Under the pieces are notes generated by a model. It ran no database searches. It was not told where the DNA came from and was given only the letters and a program-made list of their open reading frames with translations. A program made the translations under genes and the position numbers. A stretch of DNA of 64,000 nt from JANQSP01 sp965226095 (lineage in GTDB: Bacteria; Bdellovibrionota; Bdellovibrionia; Bdellovibrionales; UBA1609), in assembly GCA_965226095.1 (NCBI GenBank), contig OZ245336.1, positions 1,302,001 through 1,366,000 on the forward strand, written 5' to 3'. Position 1 is the stretch's first letter. The number at the start of each line of letters is the position of its first letter. Below are positions 42,805 to 51,478 of the stretch, one piece after another.

Positions 42805-45072
42805 ATGGATATTCAAACAAGCGCCCATCAGCTTCGGCAGATTTATGAAAAATCTCAAAATCAGCTAAAAACTGTCAAAAATTGGCATCTTCAACCATTT
42901 ACATTGACTGAAAAAATTCTGTACGCTCACCTGACAGAACCAAAGCAGGAACAAAAAAGAGGACAGGGCTTTTTATCTTTACAACCGGATCGAGTGGCGA
43001 TGCAGGATGTTACCGCTCAAATGGCACTCTTACAATTTATGCTTTCTGGTAAAAAACAATCAACAGTTCCCACAACAATACATTGTGATCATCTGATCCA
43101 AGCCTGGAAAGGTTCTAAAGAAGATACTCAAAGAGCTGTTACAGAAAATAACGAAGTTTTTCAATTTTTATCTTCTGCCTCCAATCATTATCATCTGGGT
43201 TTTTGGAAACCGGGAGCAGGGATCATCCATCAAGTCATCTTGGAAAACTATGCTTTCCCCGGAGGATTATTGATTGGTACAGATTCACACACACCGAATG
43301 CCGGCGGCCTTGGTATGCTGGCAGTAGGAGTCGGCGGAGCGGATGCATCAGATGTAATGGCCGGTCTCCCCTGGGAGATAAAAAATCCTCTTATTGTTGG
43401 AGTACACTTAAAGGGACAACTAAAAGGATGGTCCTCACCAAAAGATATTATTTTAAAACTATTGGGTATTATGACCGTCAAAGGTGGAACCAATAAAATT
43501 ATTGAATATTTCGGTGAAGGTTGTGAGTCTATCAGCTGTACAGGAAAGGCCACAATTACTAATATGGGAGCTGAACTGGGAGCCACCTGTTCTGTTTTTC
43601 CTTATGATAAAGCTATGCTCGAATATTTACAAAAAACCAATAGGGCGGATCTAGCCGAAGTCATAGAATCCAACAAACAATTATATCAGACAGACAAAGA
43701 AGTTATTTCTGAACCTCATAAATATTATGATGAAGTCATTGAAATTGATCTTTCCAATTTGGAGCCTCAAATCGCTGGCCCTCATTCACCAGATGCCGTT
43801 CATAGTTTAAGCGACATGAAAGAACTCTGTAAAAAAGAAAAATGGCCATTAAAACTTGCAGCGGCTTTAATTGGATCTTGTACCAATTCCTCCTATGAAG
43901 ATATTGGACGAGCCGCTCATGTAGCTGCACAAGCAGCAAAAGCGGATTATAAAATGCCTCAGCATTTTTTGGTCACTCCAGGCTCTGAAATGATTTACAA
44001 AACCATTAAACGAGATGGGTATATCACAGACTTTGAATCCGTTGGAGCTGTTGTCATGGCTAATGCCTGCGGTCCCTGTATTGGGCAGTGGAGAAGAACA
44101 GATTACAAAAAAGGCGAAGTCAATACCATTGTGAACAGTTTTAACCGAAATTTTAGAGGTAGAAATGATGCCAACCCGGAAACTTTATCTTTTATCACCA
44201 GCCCGGAAATCACTATGGCCTTGGGCTTGGCTGGTCGATTGGACTTTAATCCAGAAACAGATTCTTTAAACACTCCCAAGGGATCATTACAACTCCAACA
44301 ACCTTCTGCAGAAATATTTCCACAAAAAGGTTTCTTGCCGGATGAACAAGGTTATGTAGCACCTTCCAGACAGAAATCAGTAGTTAAAGTGAATCCACAG
44401 TCAGAAAGATTGCAATTATTAACACCCTTTGAGTCTTGGTCAGGAAAAGATTTCACCAATCTACTCATTCTTTGTAAAGCTCATGAAAAGTGTACAACGG
44501 ATCATATTTCTCCAGCCGGCTTTTGGCTGAGATACAGAGGACATCTGGATCGTATCTCCGATAATATGCTATTGGGAACAACCAATGCCTTTAGTAATGA
44601 GAGAGGTGTAGGTTTGAATATTCTCACAGGGGAAAAACAACCTTTTTCAAAAGTAGCTCGTGACTACAAGCAAAAAAAACAGGGATGGATTATTGTAGGA
44701 GAAGATAACTATGGTGAAGGTAGTAGCCGTGAACACGCCGCTATGACTCCTCGTTATCTTGGTTGCCTGGCAGTTATTGTAAAAAGTTTTGCCCGCATTC
44801 ATGAAACCAATTTAAAAAAACAAGGTGTTCTGCCTTTAATGTTTGATAATCCGGAAGACTATAAAAAATTTCAAGAAAAGGATCGTATCAGTATTTTAAA
44901 TCTAACAGACTTGGCGCCTGACAGTCATCATGAAGTGATTCTCCACCGCGAAAATAAAAACGCAGAAGAATCTTTATTGGTTCGACACTCTATGAATGCA
45001 GAACAAATCAAATGGTTTAAAGCCGGATCCGCTCTCAATGTATTAAGACAAGCTGAAAATATATCAACTTAG
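42805..45072 (+). CDS. acn: Aconitate hydratase (mitochondrial type)
   Basis: It isomerises citrate to isocitrate in the TCA cycle using a [4Fe-4S] cluster. The 755-residue length and sequence style fit the mitochondrial-type aconitases rather than the roughly 890-residue AcnA or AcnB. Cluster ligands are Cys in ALIGSCTNSSYEDIG (about residue 358) and the pair in NACGPCIGQW (about 421 and 424). Other motifs are IGTDSHTPNAGGLGMLAVGV, TDHISPAG, and EDNYGEGSSREHAAM in the swivelling domain. The ATG at 42805 has no clear ribosome binding site. It overlaps the convergent uvrC gene by nine bases. Confidence 0.95.
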   Translation: MDIQTSAHQLRQIYEKSQNQLKTVKNWHLQPFTLTEKILYAHLTEPKQEQKRGQGFLSLQPDRVAMQDVTAQMALLQFMLSGKKQSTVPTTIHCDHLIQAWKGSKEDTQRAVTENNEVFQFLSSASNHYHLGFWKPGAGIIHQVILENYAFPGGLLIGTDSHTPNAGGLGMLAVGVGGADASDVMAGLPWEIKNPLIVGVHLKGQLKGWSSPKDIILKLLGIMTVKGGTNKIIEYFGEGCESISCTGKATITNMGAELGATCSVFPYDKAMLEYLQKTNRADLAEVIESNKQLYQTDKEVISEPHKYYDEVIEIDLSNLEPQIAGPHSPDAVHSLSDMKELCKKEKWPLKLAAALIGSCTNSSYEDIGRAAHVAAQAAKADYKMPQHFLVTPGSEMIYKTIKRDGYITDFESVGAVVMANACGPCIGQWRRTDYKKGEVNTIVNSFNRNFRGRNDANPETLSFITSPEITMALGLAGRLDFNPETDSLNTPKGSLQLQQPSAEIFPQKGFLPDEQGYVAPSRQKSVVKVNPQSERLQLLTPFESWSGKDFTNLLILCKAHEKCTTDHISPAGFWLRYRGHLDRISDNMLLGTTNAFSNERGVGLNILTGEKQPFSKVARDYKQKKQGWIIVGEDNYGEGSSREHAAMTPRYLGCLAVIVKSFARIHETNLKKQGVLPLMFDNPEDYKKFQEKDRISILNLTDLAPDSHHEVILHRENKNAEESLLVRHSMNAEQIKWFKAGSALNVLRQAENIST

Positions 45073-46767
45073 TTTTTGTGACAATTGACGATAATAACTG
45101 ATAGCAAAACGATGTGCTTCATCTCTGATATGTACCAATAAAGGCAAAGCCTTTGAGTGAGCAGAAAATATCACTGGATTTTTCCGATTGGGTAAAAAAA
45201 ATCTTTCTTTTCCAGAATTTATTTTTTGTGCTGAAAAATCAGATTTGACTCGAGCTTTGGCAATAGCCACCACCGGAATATGCGTATAATGCAATTCCTT
45301 TAAAACCTGTATTGCCTGAGATAATTGACCTTTACCACCATCTACAATTAACAAGTCAGGTTCTTTATATTCTGTATGTTTCAACCTGCGGGATAAAACT
45401 TCCTTGATAGAAGCAAAATCATCCACTCCCTTTACTGTTTTGATTTTGTATTTTCTATAATCTTCTTTGCATGGAATCCCATTTTCAAAAACCACTTGAG
45501 AAGCCACCAAATGACTTCCCTGAAAATGAGACACATCAAAACATTCCATTCTTTCCGGGATTTTCTTTAAATGAAATTTCTTTTGAATTTCTTTTAAACC
45601 CTCCAACTGTGAACTCTGTTTACTATTTTTTTCTTTTAAACGGTTTTTGGCATTCTTCAAAGCCATGTTCATCAGTTTTTTCTCCAATTGACTTTTAGGT
45701 GAACGAACACAAACTGGTTTTTCGTGTATTTTTAAAAGAGCTTTTTCTAATCCGGAAAAAAAATTCTTATTTGTTTTCTTTCTTTCTTCAGCACTTATAA
45801 ATGAAGGACTGATGTCCACTAATACCAGATCCGGCAAATAGTTATCTATATAATACTGTAGAATAAAGGTAGAGAACATATCGTAGAAAAAAGAACAAGA
45901 AGGCAGGTATTGACTATAATAGTGTCGTTCTCCAACCACAGAGCCAGCTCGAATGTGCAGAGTCTGAAATAAAATATTTGTTTTATCTCCAAAGCAAGTT
46001 AATACATCGCTGTCACTGTTTTTTTTATCCACAACAAATTGCTGACCTTTGCAAAATTCAATAGAGTGAATATAATCTCTCAATCGAGCGGCCTCTTCAA
46101 ACCTCTCCAGTTGAGCGAATTCTTGCATTTGTATTTTCATATCCTCTAACAATTCTTTATTTTGTCTCTTTAAAAACTTTACAGCTTTTTCTATCTGTTC
46201 TTGATAAGATTTTTTTGTTACCTTATTCACACAAGGAGCAGTGCAATGACCCATTTGATGAGTCAGGCAGGGAGTGGTTCTGCTTTTCATAAAATGATTA
46301 CTACAATCTCGAATTTTAAAATGCTGGTTTAAAAAATGAATCATCCGACGAGCTGAATAAGCCTCCGTGTATGGGCCAAAATAGACAGAACCTTTTTTTT
46401 TCACTTTGCGATCCAAATAAAAACGAGGATAATCTTCCTCCATTGAACATCGAATATAAGGGTAAGATTTATCGTCCTTTAAACGAACATTATAACGAGG
46501 TTTTTGTTTTTTAATAAGATGGGCTTCCAATAAAAAAGCTTCTGTTTCTGTGTCTGTTAAAATATATTCAACTTGATGAACACGAGGAGCTAAAAATTTA
46601 TTTTTGAAACTTTTGTTATTGATAAAATAAGACTGCACTCTGGATTTGAGATTTTTTGCCTTGCCAATATACAGTACAAAATCTTTTTTATCTTTCATCA
46701 AATAGACACCAGAGGATCTGGGGAAAGCTTTAACAGTTTCCTGCAAGGAAGTTTTAGCTGTTTTCAT
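45064..46767 (-). CDS. uvrC: Excinuclease ABC subunit C, lacking the C-terminal HhH domain
   Basis: The nuclease that incises both sides of a UvrB-bound lesion. 567 residues from the chosen start. The GIY-YIG domain is GVYLMKDKKDFVLYIGKAKN (about residues 20-40), then a Cys-containing middle domain, the UVR motif FAQLERFEEAARLRDYIHSI (about 205-225), and the RNase H-like nuclease domain MECFDVSHFQGSHLVASQVV with KGQLSQAIQVL. The protein ends at DEAHRFAISYYRQLSQKLS, where usual UvrC continues for about 50-60 residues with a helix-hairpin-helix pair. Beyond lies the convergent acn gene. The frame is open upstream through a 21-bp tandem repeat, but AGGTT before 46767 favours this start. Confidence 0.92.
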   Translation of the reverse strand: MKTAKTSLQETVKAFPRSSGVYLMKDKKDFVLYIGKAKNLKSRVQSYFINNKSFKNKFLAPRVHQVEYILTDTETEAFLLEAHLIKKQKPRYNVRLKDDKSYPYIRCSMEEDYPRFYLDRKVKKKGSVYFGPYTEAYSARRMIHFLNQHFKIRDCSNHFMKSRTTPCLTHQMGHCTAPCVNKVTKKSYQEQIEKAVKFLKRQNKELLEDMKIQMQEFAQLERFEEAARLRDYIHSIEFCKGQQFVVDKKNSDSDVLTCFGDKTNILFQTLHIRAGSVVGERHYYSQYLPSCSFFYDMFSTFILQYYIDNYLPDLVLVDISPSFISAEERKKTNKNFFSGLEKALLKIHEKPVCVRSPKSQLEKKLMNMALKNAKNRLKEKNSKQSSQLEGLKEIQKKFHLKKIPERMECFDVSHFQGSHLVASQVVFENGIPCKEDYRKYKIKTVKGVDDFASIKEVLSRRLKHTEYKEPDLLIVDGGKGQLSQAIQVLKELHYTHIPVVAIAKARVKSDFSAQKINSGKERFFLPNRKNPVIFSAHSKALPLLVHIRDEAHRFAISYYRQLSQKLS

Positions 46768-46861
46768 TAACAATGAACCTAGCATATTTTGAAAACAGAC
46801 ACAATTTGATTGAATCCAGGAAACTGGATTCCAGCATTCGCAGGACTGAAAGCTTTTAGAG

Positions 46862-46945
46862 AGCAACTGAAAACTATCTAATAGCAACTGAAAACTATCT
46901 AATAGCAACTGAAAACTATCTAATAGCAACTGAAAGCTATCTAAT
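46862..46945. repeat. Four 21-bp tandem repeats upstream of uvrC
   Basis: Units of agcaactgaaaactatctaat at 46862, 46883, 46904 and 46925 (the last with one change). They follow a dispersed palindrome (46810-46850). On the minus strand the units encode LLDSFQL in frame with uvrC, which extends that open frame without proving it is translated. The 46946-47047 remainder before pyrE shows nothing else. Confidence 0.85.
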
Positions 46946-47047
46946 AGCTTTCAGTTATACAGGAGTGACGAACATACACAGGTATAACAACCGTAAAAAG
47001 GAAAACATTTATAGACAAATATTTATTAAACTGCTAAAAAATCTTAA

Positions 47048-47566
47048 ATGAATAAAAAACAATTGGCAGAAGAAATAAAATCTACATCTCTTTTAAGAGG
47101 TTCTTTTACTCTACGCTCCGGACAAACCAGCACGGAATATTTTGATAAATACTTGTTTGAATCCTCTCCCCCTTTGTTAAAAGCTATCGCCACCTATATG
47201 AAAGAGTTAATTCCATCTAACATAGAAGTGTTGGCAGGATTGGAAATGGGAGGAATTCCCTTAGTCACTGCCCTTTCACTGGAAACCGGACTGCCCTGTG
47301 CTTTTGTGAGAAAACAAGCAAAAAACTATGGAACAAAGAAGATTTCCGAGGGTTGTTCAGTGAATAATAAAAAAATCTGTGTTGTAGAAGATGTTATTAC
47401 AACTGGTGGACAACTTATTCTAAGTACAGAAGATTTACGAAAAGAAGGAGCTAATATACAACACGCTGTCTGTGTTATTTTTAGAGGAAAAAAAGATTCT
47501 CTACAAAAAATTCAATCTACAGGTTTGCAACTACAATCTTTATTCAACTATGAAGATATTATATAA
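47048..47566 (+). CDS. pyrE: Orotate phosphoribosyltransferase
   Basis: It joins orotate and PRPP to make OMP in pyrimidine synthesis. 172 residues. The type I PRTase motif CVVEDVITTGGQLILSTEDL (about residues 116-135) binds PRPP, the FTLRSGQTSTEYFDKYLF segment near the N-terminus is typical for PyrE, and FVRKQAKNYGTKKISEG carries the mobile loop lysines. Somewhat short but complete. It is alone on the plus strand, convergent with the metal-handling genes (eight bases between the stops). Confidence 0.92.
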   Translation: MNKKQLAEEIKSTSLLRGSFTLRSGQTSTEYFDKYLFESSPPLLKAIATYMKELIPSNIEVLAGLEMGGIPLVTALSLETGLPCAFVRKQAKNYGTKKISEGCSVNNKKICVVEDVITTGGQLILSTEDLRKEGANIQHAVCVIFRGKKDSLQKIQSTGLQLQSLFNYEDII

Positions 47567-47574
47567 ATTTATAA

Positions 47575-47946
47575 CTAATGAAAAAGATAAGAAGCAGGAT
47601 AAGCAAAAAAGAAACCAGTGATATAAATCACCACAGAAACATATAGCATCCAGTGACTGATCTTTTTGGATCCGGCACAAACTGTAGCTTGCTTAGAATC
47701 AATGGGGCATTCTCTTAAACGGGATTGTCTCTGCATTACAATTGCCAATAACAATAACATCCCTGCTATCATAAAAGTAATAAGTTTATATTTTGAAAAA
47801 ACCACCAACCAGGGGGCAGAACCAATCATACTGGCCAATACAGCACCAGCTCCCAAGCTCACAAATAAAGCGGGTAAAGCACAACACAGTAAAGTTCCTA
47901 AAGAACCAAACAATCCAAGAAAAACAAAAATATTCTTTTTATTCAT
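47575..47946 (-). CDS. Small integral membrane protein, MerT/MerC-like metal transporter candidate
   Basis: A 123-residue protein with three to four predicted membrane spans (FVFLGLFGSLGTLLCCALPA, LITFMIAGMLLLLAIVM, MLYVSVVIYITGFFFAY). The cysteine pair LCCALP in the first span and a second pair region ECPIDSKQATVC between spans recall the vicinal cysteines of MerT/MerC-type mercury transporters. It directly follows the gene for an exported heavy-metal-associated domain protein (five bases apart), which supports metal transport. The metal cannot be named from sequence. Confidence 0.65.
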   Translation of the reverse strand: MNKKNIFVFLGLFGSLGTLLCCALPALFVSLGAGAVLASMIGSAPWLVVFSKYKLITFMIAGMLLLLAIVMQRQSRLRECPIDSKQATVCAGSKKISHWMLYVSVVIYITGFFFAYPASYLFH

Positions 47947-47951
47947 TCTTA

Positions 47952-48470
47952 TTAAGAGTCACATCCCTTATGAATGGATTTGACATCATATCCTGCGTCT
48001 TTAACAAGTGTTTTGATAATTTTCTTTTTCAAAGTTTTTCCTGGTTGCATGGACAAAGTAACCTGTCCTGCTTCCAAATCCACATCAAGTCCTACATAAC
48101 CTGCTTGTTTTTTAAATACCTTTTTTAGAGAACCAACACAAAAGTCACAAACCATTCCCTTCACTTTTACTTTAATTTGATCCTTACAGTTTTGTTGATT
48201 CTTTTTTTGTTTTTTTGCCACTTTTACAGCTGATGGATCTGATTTCTTCTTTTTTACCAACTCACTTGGAGTTGATAAATTCTTTTTCAACTTTTTTTGC
48301 TCTATCAATTTATTGGAAACGGATACATTATTTTCTGGAGCTTTTTGCTCTACTACTTCATTGGAAGTTGGTTTATTTTTTTCTGATTTTTTTTGTTCTT
48401 CGGCAAAAGTTCCATTTACCAGAAAAAACAAACAAGTCACCAAACTGCTCAACACTAATTTTGTTTTCAT
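47952..48470 (-). CDS. Exported heavy-metal-associated (HMA, MerP-like) domain protein
   Basis: A 172-residue protein. The signal peptide is MKTKLVLSSLVTCLFFLVNG. A Lys/Glu/Ser-rich linker with three repeated units of the type NKLIEQKKLKKN / SELVKKKKSD (about residues 30-90) follows, then an HMA fold: IKVKVKGMVCDFCVGSLKKV with the metal-binding CDFC (about residues 112-115) and a closing GYDVKSIHKGCDS. MerP and CopZ proteins pass metal ions through such Cys pairs. Strong AGGAGG before the ATG. Together with the membrane protein and the barrel it forms a likely envelope-spanning metal set. Confidence 0.8.
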   Translation of the reverse strand: MKTKLVLSSLVTCLFFLVNGTFAEEQKKSEKNKPTSNEVVEQKAPENNVSVSNKLIEQKKLKKNLSTPSELVKKKKSDPSAVKVAKKQKKNQQNCKDQIKVKVKGMVCDFCVGSLKKVFKKQAGYVGLDVDLEAGQVTLSMQPGKTLKKKIIKTLVKDAGYDVKSIHKGCDS

Positions 48471-48522
48471 ATATTAACCTCCTGTGTATTATAATAATTT
48501 TCTTTTAAAGATTTTTCATTAA

Positions 48523-49224
48523 TTAAAATCGTATCATTGTATTGAAAATAATATTTTTTTTATGGGTGATTCCAAACTCCACCAAGTAATCTCCTTTAAA
48601 TAAGCGTAGCATAGGAATGAATAAAAACCCATTTTTTCCCAGTTTATCATAAGTAAACTCTAATCCTAATATAAAAAATGTATGTAAATCACCATAATTT
48701 CCAAGATAAGGAGCAACACCTAATCGAAATTCGTGATTAAAAACATAATTGACTGTCTCGATAAAATACACTCGGCTTTTATAAACTGTATAGATACGAC
48801 GGCTTTCCCAATCCGCCGCCCAGCCAAAAAAGCCCGCCAAATGTTTCTTTGTCCCTAATATTTGTTTCGATTGAGATTCCAAAAAGGCTCCACCACCAAA
48901 AAGTTTTATATAAATATTGGCTTGAGAATGATCCTGATTCCACCTTTTTACCAGCCAGTTGATTTGAGCTCCCTGCAGGAGCCATTTTTTCTTTGGCCAA
49001 TATTCCCCCTTATAGCCAATGGACCACCAGGCAGATGGAGAGTAATGTAAATGCAAACTATGACTATCTATTTTATTCATTTGCATAAAAGTAAGACCTC
49101 CTCTATAAGAAACCGGCCTCCCCCAAGACAAAGAAGAGAAAATCAAAACAAAAAAGCTAATTAACAAGACAAGAGATTTTCCAATTAATAAAAATGTGTA
49201 ATGCATACTGTACATAATAACCAA
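48523..49224 (-). CDS. Outer-membrane beta-barrel protein next to the metal genes
   Basis: About 233 residues (228-233 depending on which of three close ATGs is used; none has a clear Shine-Dalgarno). A signal peptide (SLVLLISFFVLIFSSLSW) precedes barrel-like strands: VSYRGGLTFMQMNKIDSHSL, SIGYKGEYWPKKKWLLQGAQ, FNHEFRLGVAPYLGNYGDLH, ending IIFNTMIRF with terminal Phe. It lies 52 bases upstream of the HMA protein gene on the same strand. An outer-membrane channel for the metal system is plausible but unproven. Confidence 0.7.
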   Translation of the reverse strand: MVIMYSMHYTFLLIGKSLVLLISFFVLIFSSLSWGRPVSYRGGLTFMQMNKIDSHSLHLHYSPSAWWSIGYKGEYWPKKKWLLQGAQINWLVKRWNQDHSQANIYIKLFGGGAFLESQSKQILGTKKHLAGFFGWAADWESRRIYTVYKSRVYFIETVNYVFNHEFRLGVAPYLGNYGDLHTFFILGLEFTYDKLGKNGFLFIPMLRLFKGDYLVEFGITHKKNIIFNTMIRF

Positions 49225-49300
49225 ATTCAGAAAATAAAAAAAGTGTTTTTATCAACTAATTTTTCTTATAAACTGCAATCATTGAAATTCATTGACACAG

Positions 49301-49362
49301 TAATCATTCCCGCGAGTGTGAAAATCCGGATTTCTGGATTCCTACTTTCGTAGGAATGACAA
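49301..49362. repeat. Dispersed double-palindrome repeat (degenerate)
   Basis: cattcccgcgag ... tgtgaaaat forms a weak first palindrome and CCTAC-tttc-GTAGG a second, ending in atgac. Same family as 27944-28002. It lies just past the stop of the E1 beta gene and could act as a terminator or mRNA stabiliser. Confidence 0.65.
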
Positions 49363-49372
49363 CAAATATGAT

Positions 49373-50428
49373 TTAAGGCTGTTCCAATAGAAGTTTTTCT
49401 ATTGCATGAACAATATCTTCCACTTGAGGGACAGTGGCTTTTTCCAGATGAGCACTCAATCCTACTCCCGGTACATGCTTGCCTGCCAATACTTGCGGGG
49501 AAACATGTAACTGATAAAAACATTCTGTGCTCACCCTATAAGCCAGATGCTCAGCAAAATTCGTCACGTCTGTATCTTCATTTACAAAAAGAATTTTTTT
49601 TGTTTTTAACACTGAATTTTTAATTAAAGACCAATCATAAGGATAAAGAGACATCAAATCAATTAACTCCACCTCATCGCCTTTGGATTCCATTTGTTTT
49701 AAAGCCTGTTGGCATAAAAATAAAGAACGTCCCCAACTCACTACTGTCATACCCTTTCCCGATTGAATCTTACGTCCCTGACCAATAGGTACAGTGTATT
49801 CTTCTAAATCTGGCCAACGAGCTTCCCATTGTCCAGAATTCTTAACAGGTTTATCTATCATTTGATGTAACTGCTCTGCACTTTCCGGCTCCCCGGGTAA
49901 CTTGGCTGTACTCTTAACTCTCAATAAAGCCTTGGGTTTCAAATATAACACCGGATTGGGATCTTTGATCGCAGACAACATAAGACCATACGCTGATAGA
50001 GGATCTGAAGGCATAACAATTTTCCATCCGGGAAGCCGACTGGCCCAGGATTCAAAGCTGTGGCTGTGGTAAATAGAACCATGAATACCTGCACCAGTGG
50101 GTGACATCAAAACCAAAGGTAAAGGATATTGTCCATGAGAGGACCACAAAGACATACCCGCCATCTTGAGCAAGTCCACTGCATTAAATATGTAATCCAC
50201 AAACTGAATCTCAGCTACACAGCGCTGACCGGTCAAAGCAATCCCTATTGCTGTGCCAATAATTCCTCTCTCATCCAAGGGAGTATTCCAGGCTGTTTTT
50301 AAACCTTGAGTGACTGTGAATATTCCACCCAAAGGAGGCCCTACATCCTGGCCAAAAATATCTTTCACAGCCAAATGTTGTTCACCATAATGAAGAGCCA
50401 TGCGAATGGCCTGCGCCATATTAGCCAT
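49373..50428 (-). CDS. 2-oxoacid dehydrogenase E1 component, beta subunit
   Basis: A 351-residue E1 beta subunit of the pyruvate / branched-chain 2-oxoacid dehydrogenase group, which decarboxylates 2-oxoacids with thiamine diphosphate. Features are VFGQDVG-like DIFGQDVGPPLGGIFTVTQG, NTPLDERGIIGTAIGIALTG, AEIQFVDYIFNAVDLLKMAG and the C-terminal domain with IDLMSLYPYDWSLIKNSVLK. It looks closer to 2-oxoisovalerate (Bkd) than to pyruvate E1 beta, without certainty. It starts 21 bases after the alpha subunit, its obligate partner. E2 and E3 genes are not in the window. Confidence 0.9.
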   Translation of the reverse strand: MANMAQAIRMALHYGEQHLAVKDIFGQDVGPPLGGIFTVTQGLKTAWNTPLDERGIIGTAIGIALTGQRCVAEIQFVDYIFNAVDLLKMAGMSLWSSHGQYPLPLVLMSPTGAGIHGSIYHSHSFESWASRLPGWKIVMPSDPLSAYGLMLSAIKDPNPVLYLKPKALLRVKSTAKLPGEPESAEQLHQMIDKPVKNSGQWEARWPDLEEYTVPIGQGRKIQSGKGMTVVSWGRSLFLCQQALKQMESKGDEVELIDLMSLYPYDWSLIKNSVLKTKKILFVNEDTDVTNFAEHLAYRVSTECFYQLHVSPQVLAGKHVPGVGLSAHLEKATVPQVEDIVHAIEKLLLEQP

Positions 50429-50449
50429 AACAGAATATCTTCCTTCTTA

Positions 50450-51475
50450 TTAAAAGCATCGCCAATCCGCCTGCTCTTTTTCAGCATAAATGTTTTCCCA
50501 TATTGACTTGGGATCCGGATCAGGCTCCGACAAAATTTCCTGTTGATTTTTTTTAGCCTCTTCTATAAAAAAATTCTTAACTTCTGTTATTTTCTTTTCC
50601 GTTAATAAACCCGCCGTTTTTAATCGCTCCTCAAATAAAAGTATACAGCAAGGCTCTTCCTTGACAAAATTAGCGCCGGAAGCAGAAGAATGACCATATA
50701 AACGGGACACTTCAGCCTCTAATAAAACCGGACACCTTGTTTTTCTGATATATTCCATTTTTTCTTTTAATACGATATAAGTTTCAATAGGATCATTTCC
50801 ATTTATTCGAACTGTATCAATACCAAAAGCCTTACCACGTTCGATAATATTTTGTTTACGATGCTGACTATGATGAGAGGTGGAAATACCCCATCCATTA
50901 TTCTGAATAGTAATGAGCATAGGCAAGGGATGATTCGGACGAGAGGCCCATAGCAAACAACTTGCAAAATCCCCTTCTGCACTACCTGCCTCACCTCCTG
51001 TCACAACAGTAATAGCAGAAGTATTTTCCCGACTTTGCACATGAGCGGTACCTAATGCAATATTGTATTGTGGACTCACTACTGAATTCACTGGCACGAC
51101 ATTCCACTCGGACAAACAATAATGAGCAACAAAATTTCTGCCACCTGTTTGCCTGTCGGTGGCCTTGTTCATGGCTAAGCGAATACAATCTTTCATGGAA
51201 AGATCCATTGCTATGAGAGTAGGGGTGGCTCGATAGTGCAAATGCAACCAATCATACTGCAAACCACAACCTTTTTGAACAAGCAAGCCAAGAGGAACAC
51301 TGAATGCTTCCTCTCCGGGACCTCCCACCCAAAAAAAAGATTGTCCTTGTTTATAAATTTGAATTAAACGTTCTTCCAATACACGAGTCTTCACCATCAA
51401 CTCATATATTTGTAATAACAGTTCTTTTGGAAGATCAGTGATTTTGTGTTTTGTATTTTTTTGATTAATCTTCAC
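50450..51475 (-). CDS. 2-oxoacid dehydrogenase E1 component, alpha subunit
   Basis: The 341-residue alpha subunit, carrying the thiamine diphosphate site. The TPP region is GGEAGSAEGDFASCLLWA followed by ITIQNNGWGISTSHHSQHRK (about residues 160-205). The usual GDG(A) is replaced by GGE-AG, with the later EGD possibly supplying the acid. The N-terminus MVKTRVLEERLIQIYKQGQS and HLHYRATP agree with the Bkd-like E1 alpha group. Encoded only three bases after the prc stop and 21 bases before the beta subunit. Confidence 0.88.
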   Translation of the reverse strand: MKINQKNTKHKITDLPKELLLQIYELMVKTRVLEERLIQIYKQGQSFFWVGGPGEEAFSVPLGLLVQKGCGLQYDWLHLHYRATPTLIAMDLSMKDCIRLAMNKATDRQTGGRNFVAHYCLSEWNVVPVNSVVSPQYNIALGTAHVQSRENTSAITVVTGGEAGSAEGDFASCLLWASRPNHPLPMLITIQNNGWGISTSHHSQHRKQNIIERGKAFGIDTVRINGNDPIETYIVLKEKMEYIRKTRCPVLLEAEVSRLYGHSSASGANFVKEEPCCILLFEERLKTAGLLTEKKITEVKNFFIEEAKKNQQEILSEPDPDPKSIWENIYAEKEQADWRCF

Positions 51476-51478
51476 ACC

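Noticed and set aside
46768..46929. Upstream start for UvrC including LLDSFQL repeats
   Set aside because: Normal UvrC begins near 46767, where a ribosome binding site is present.
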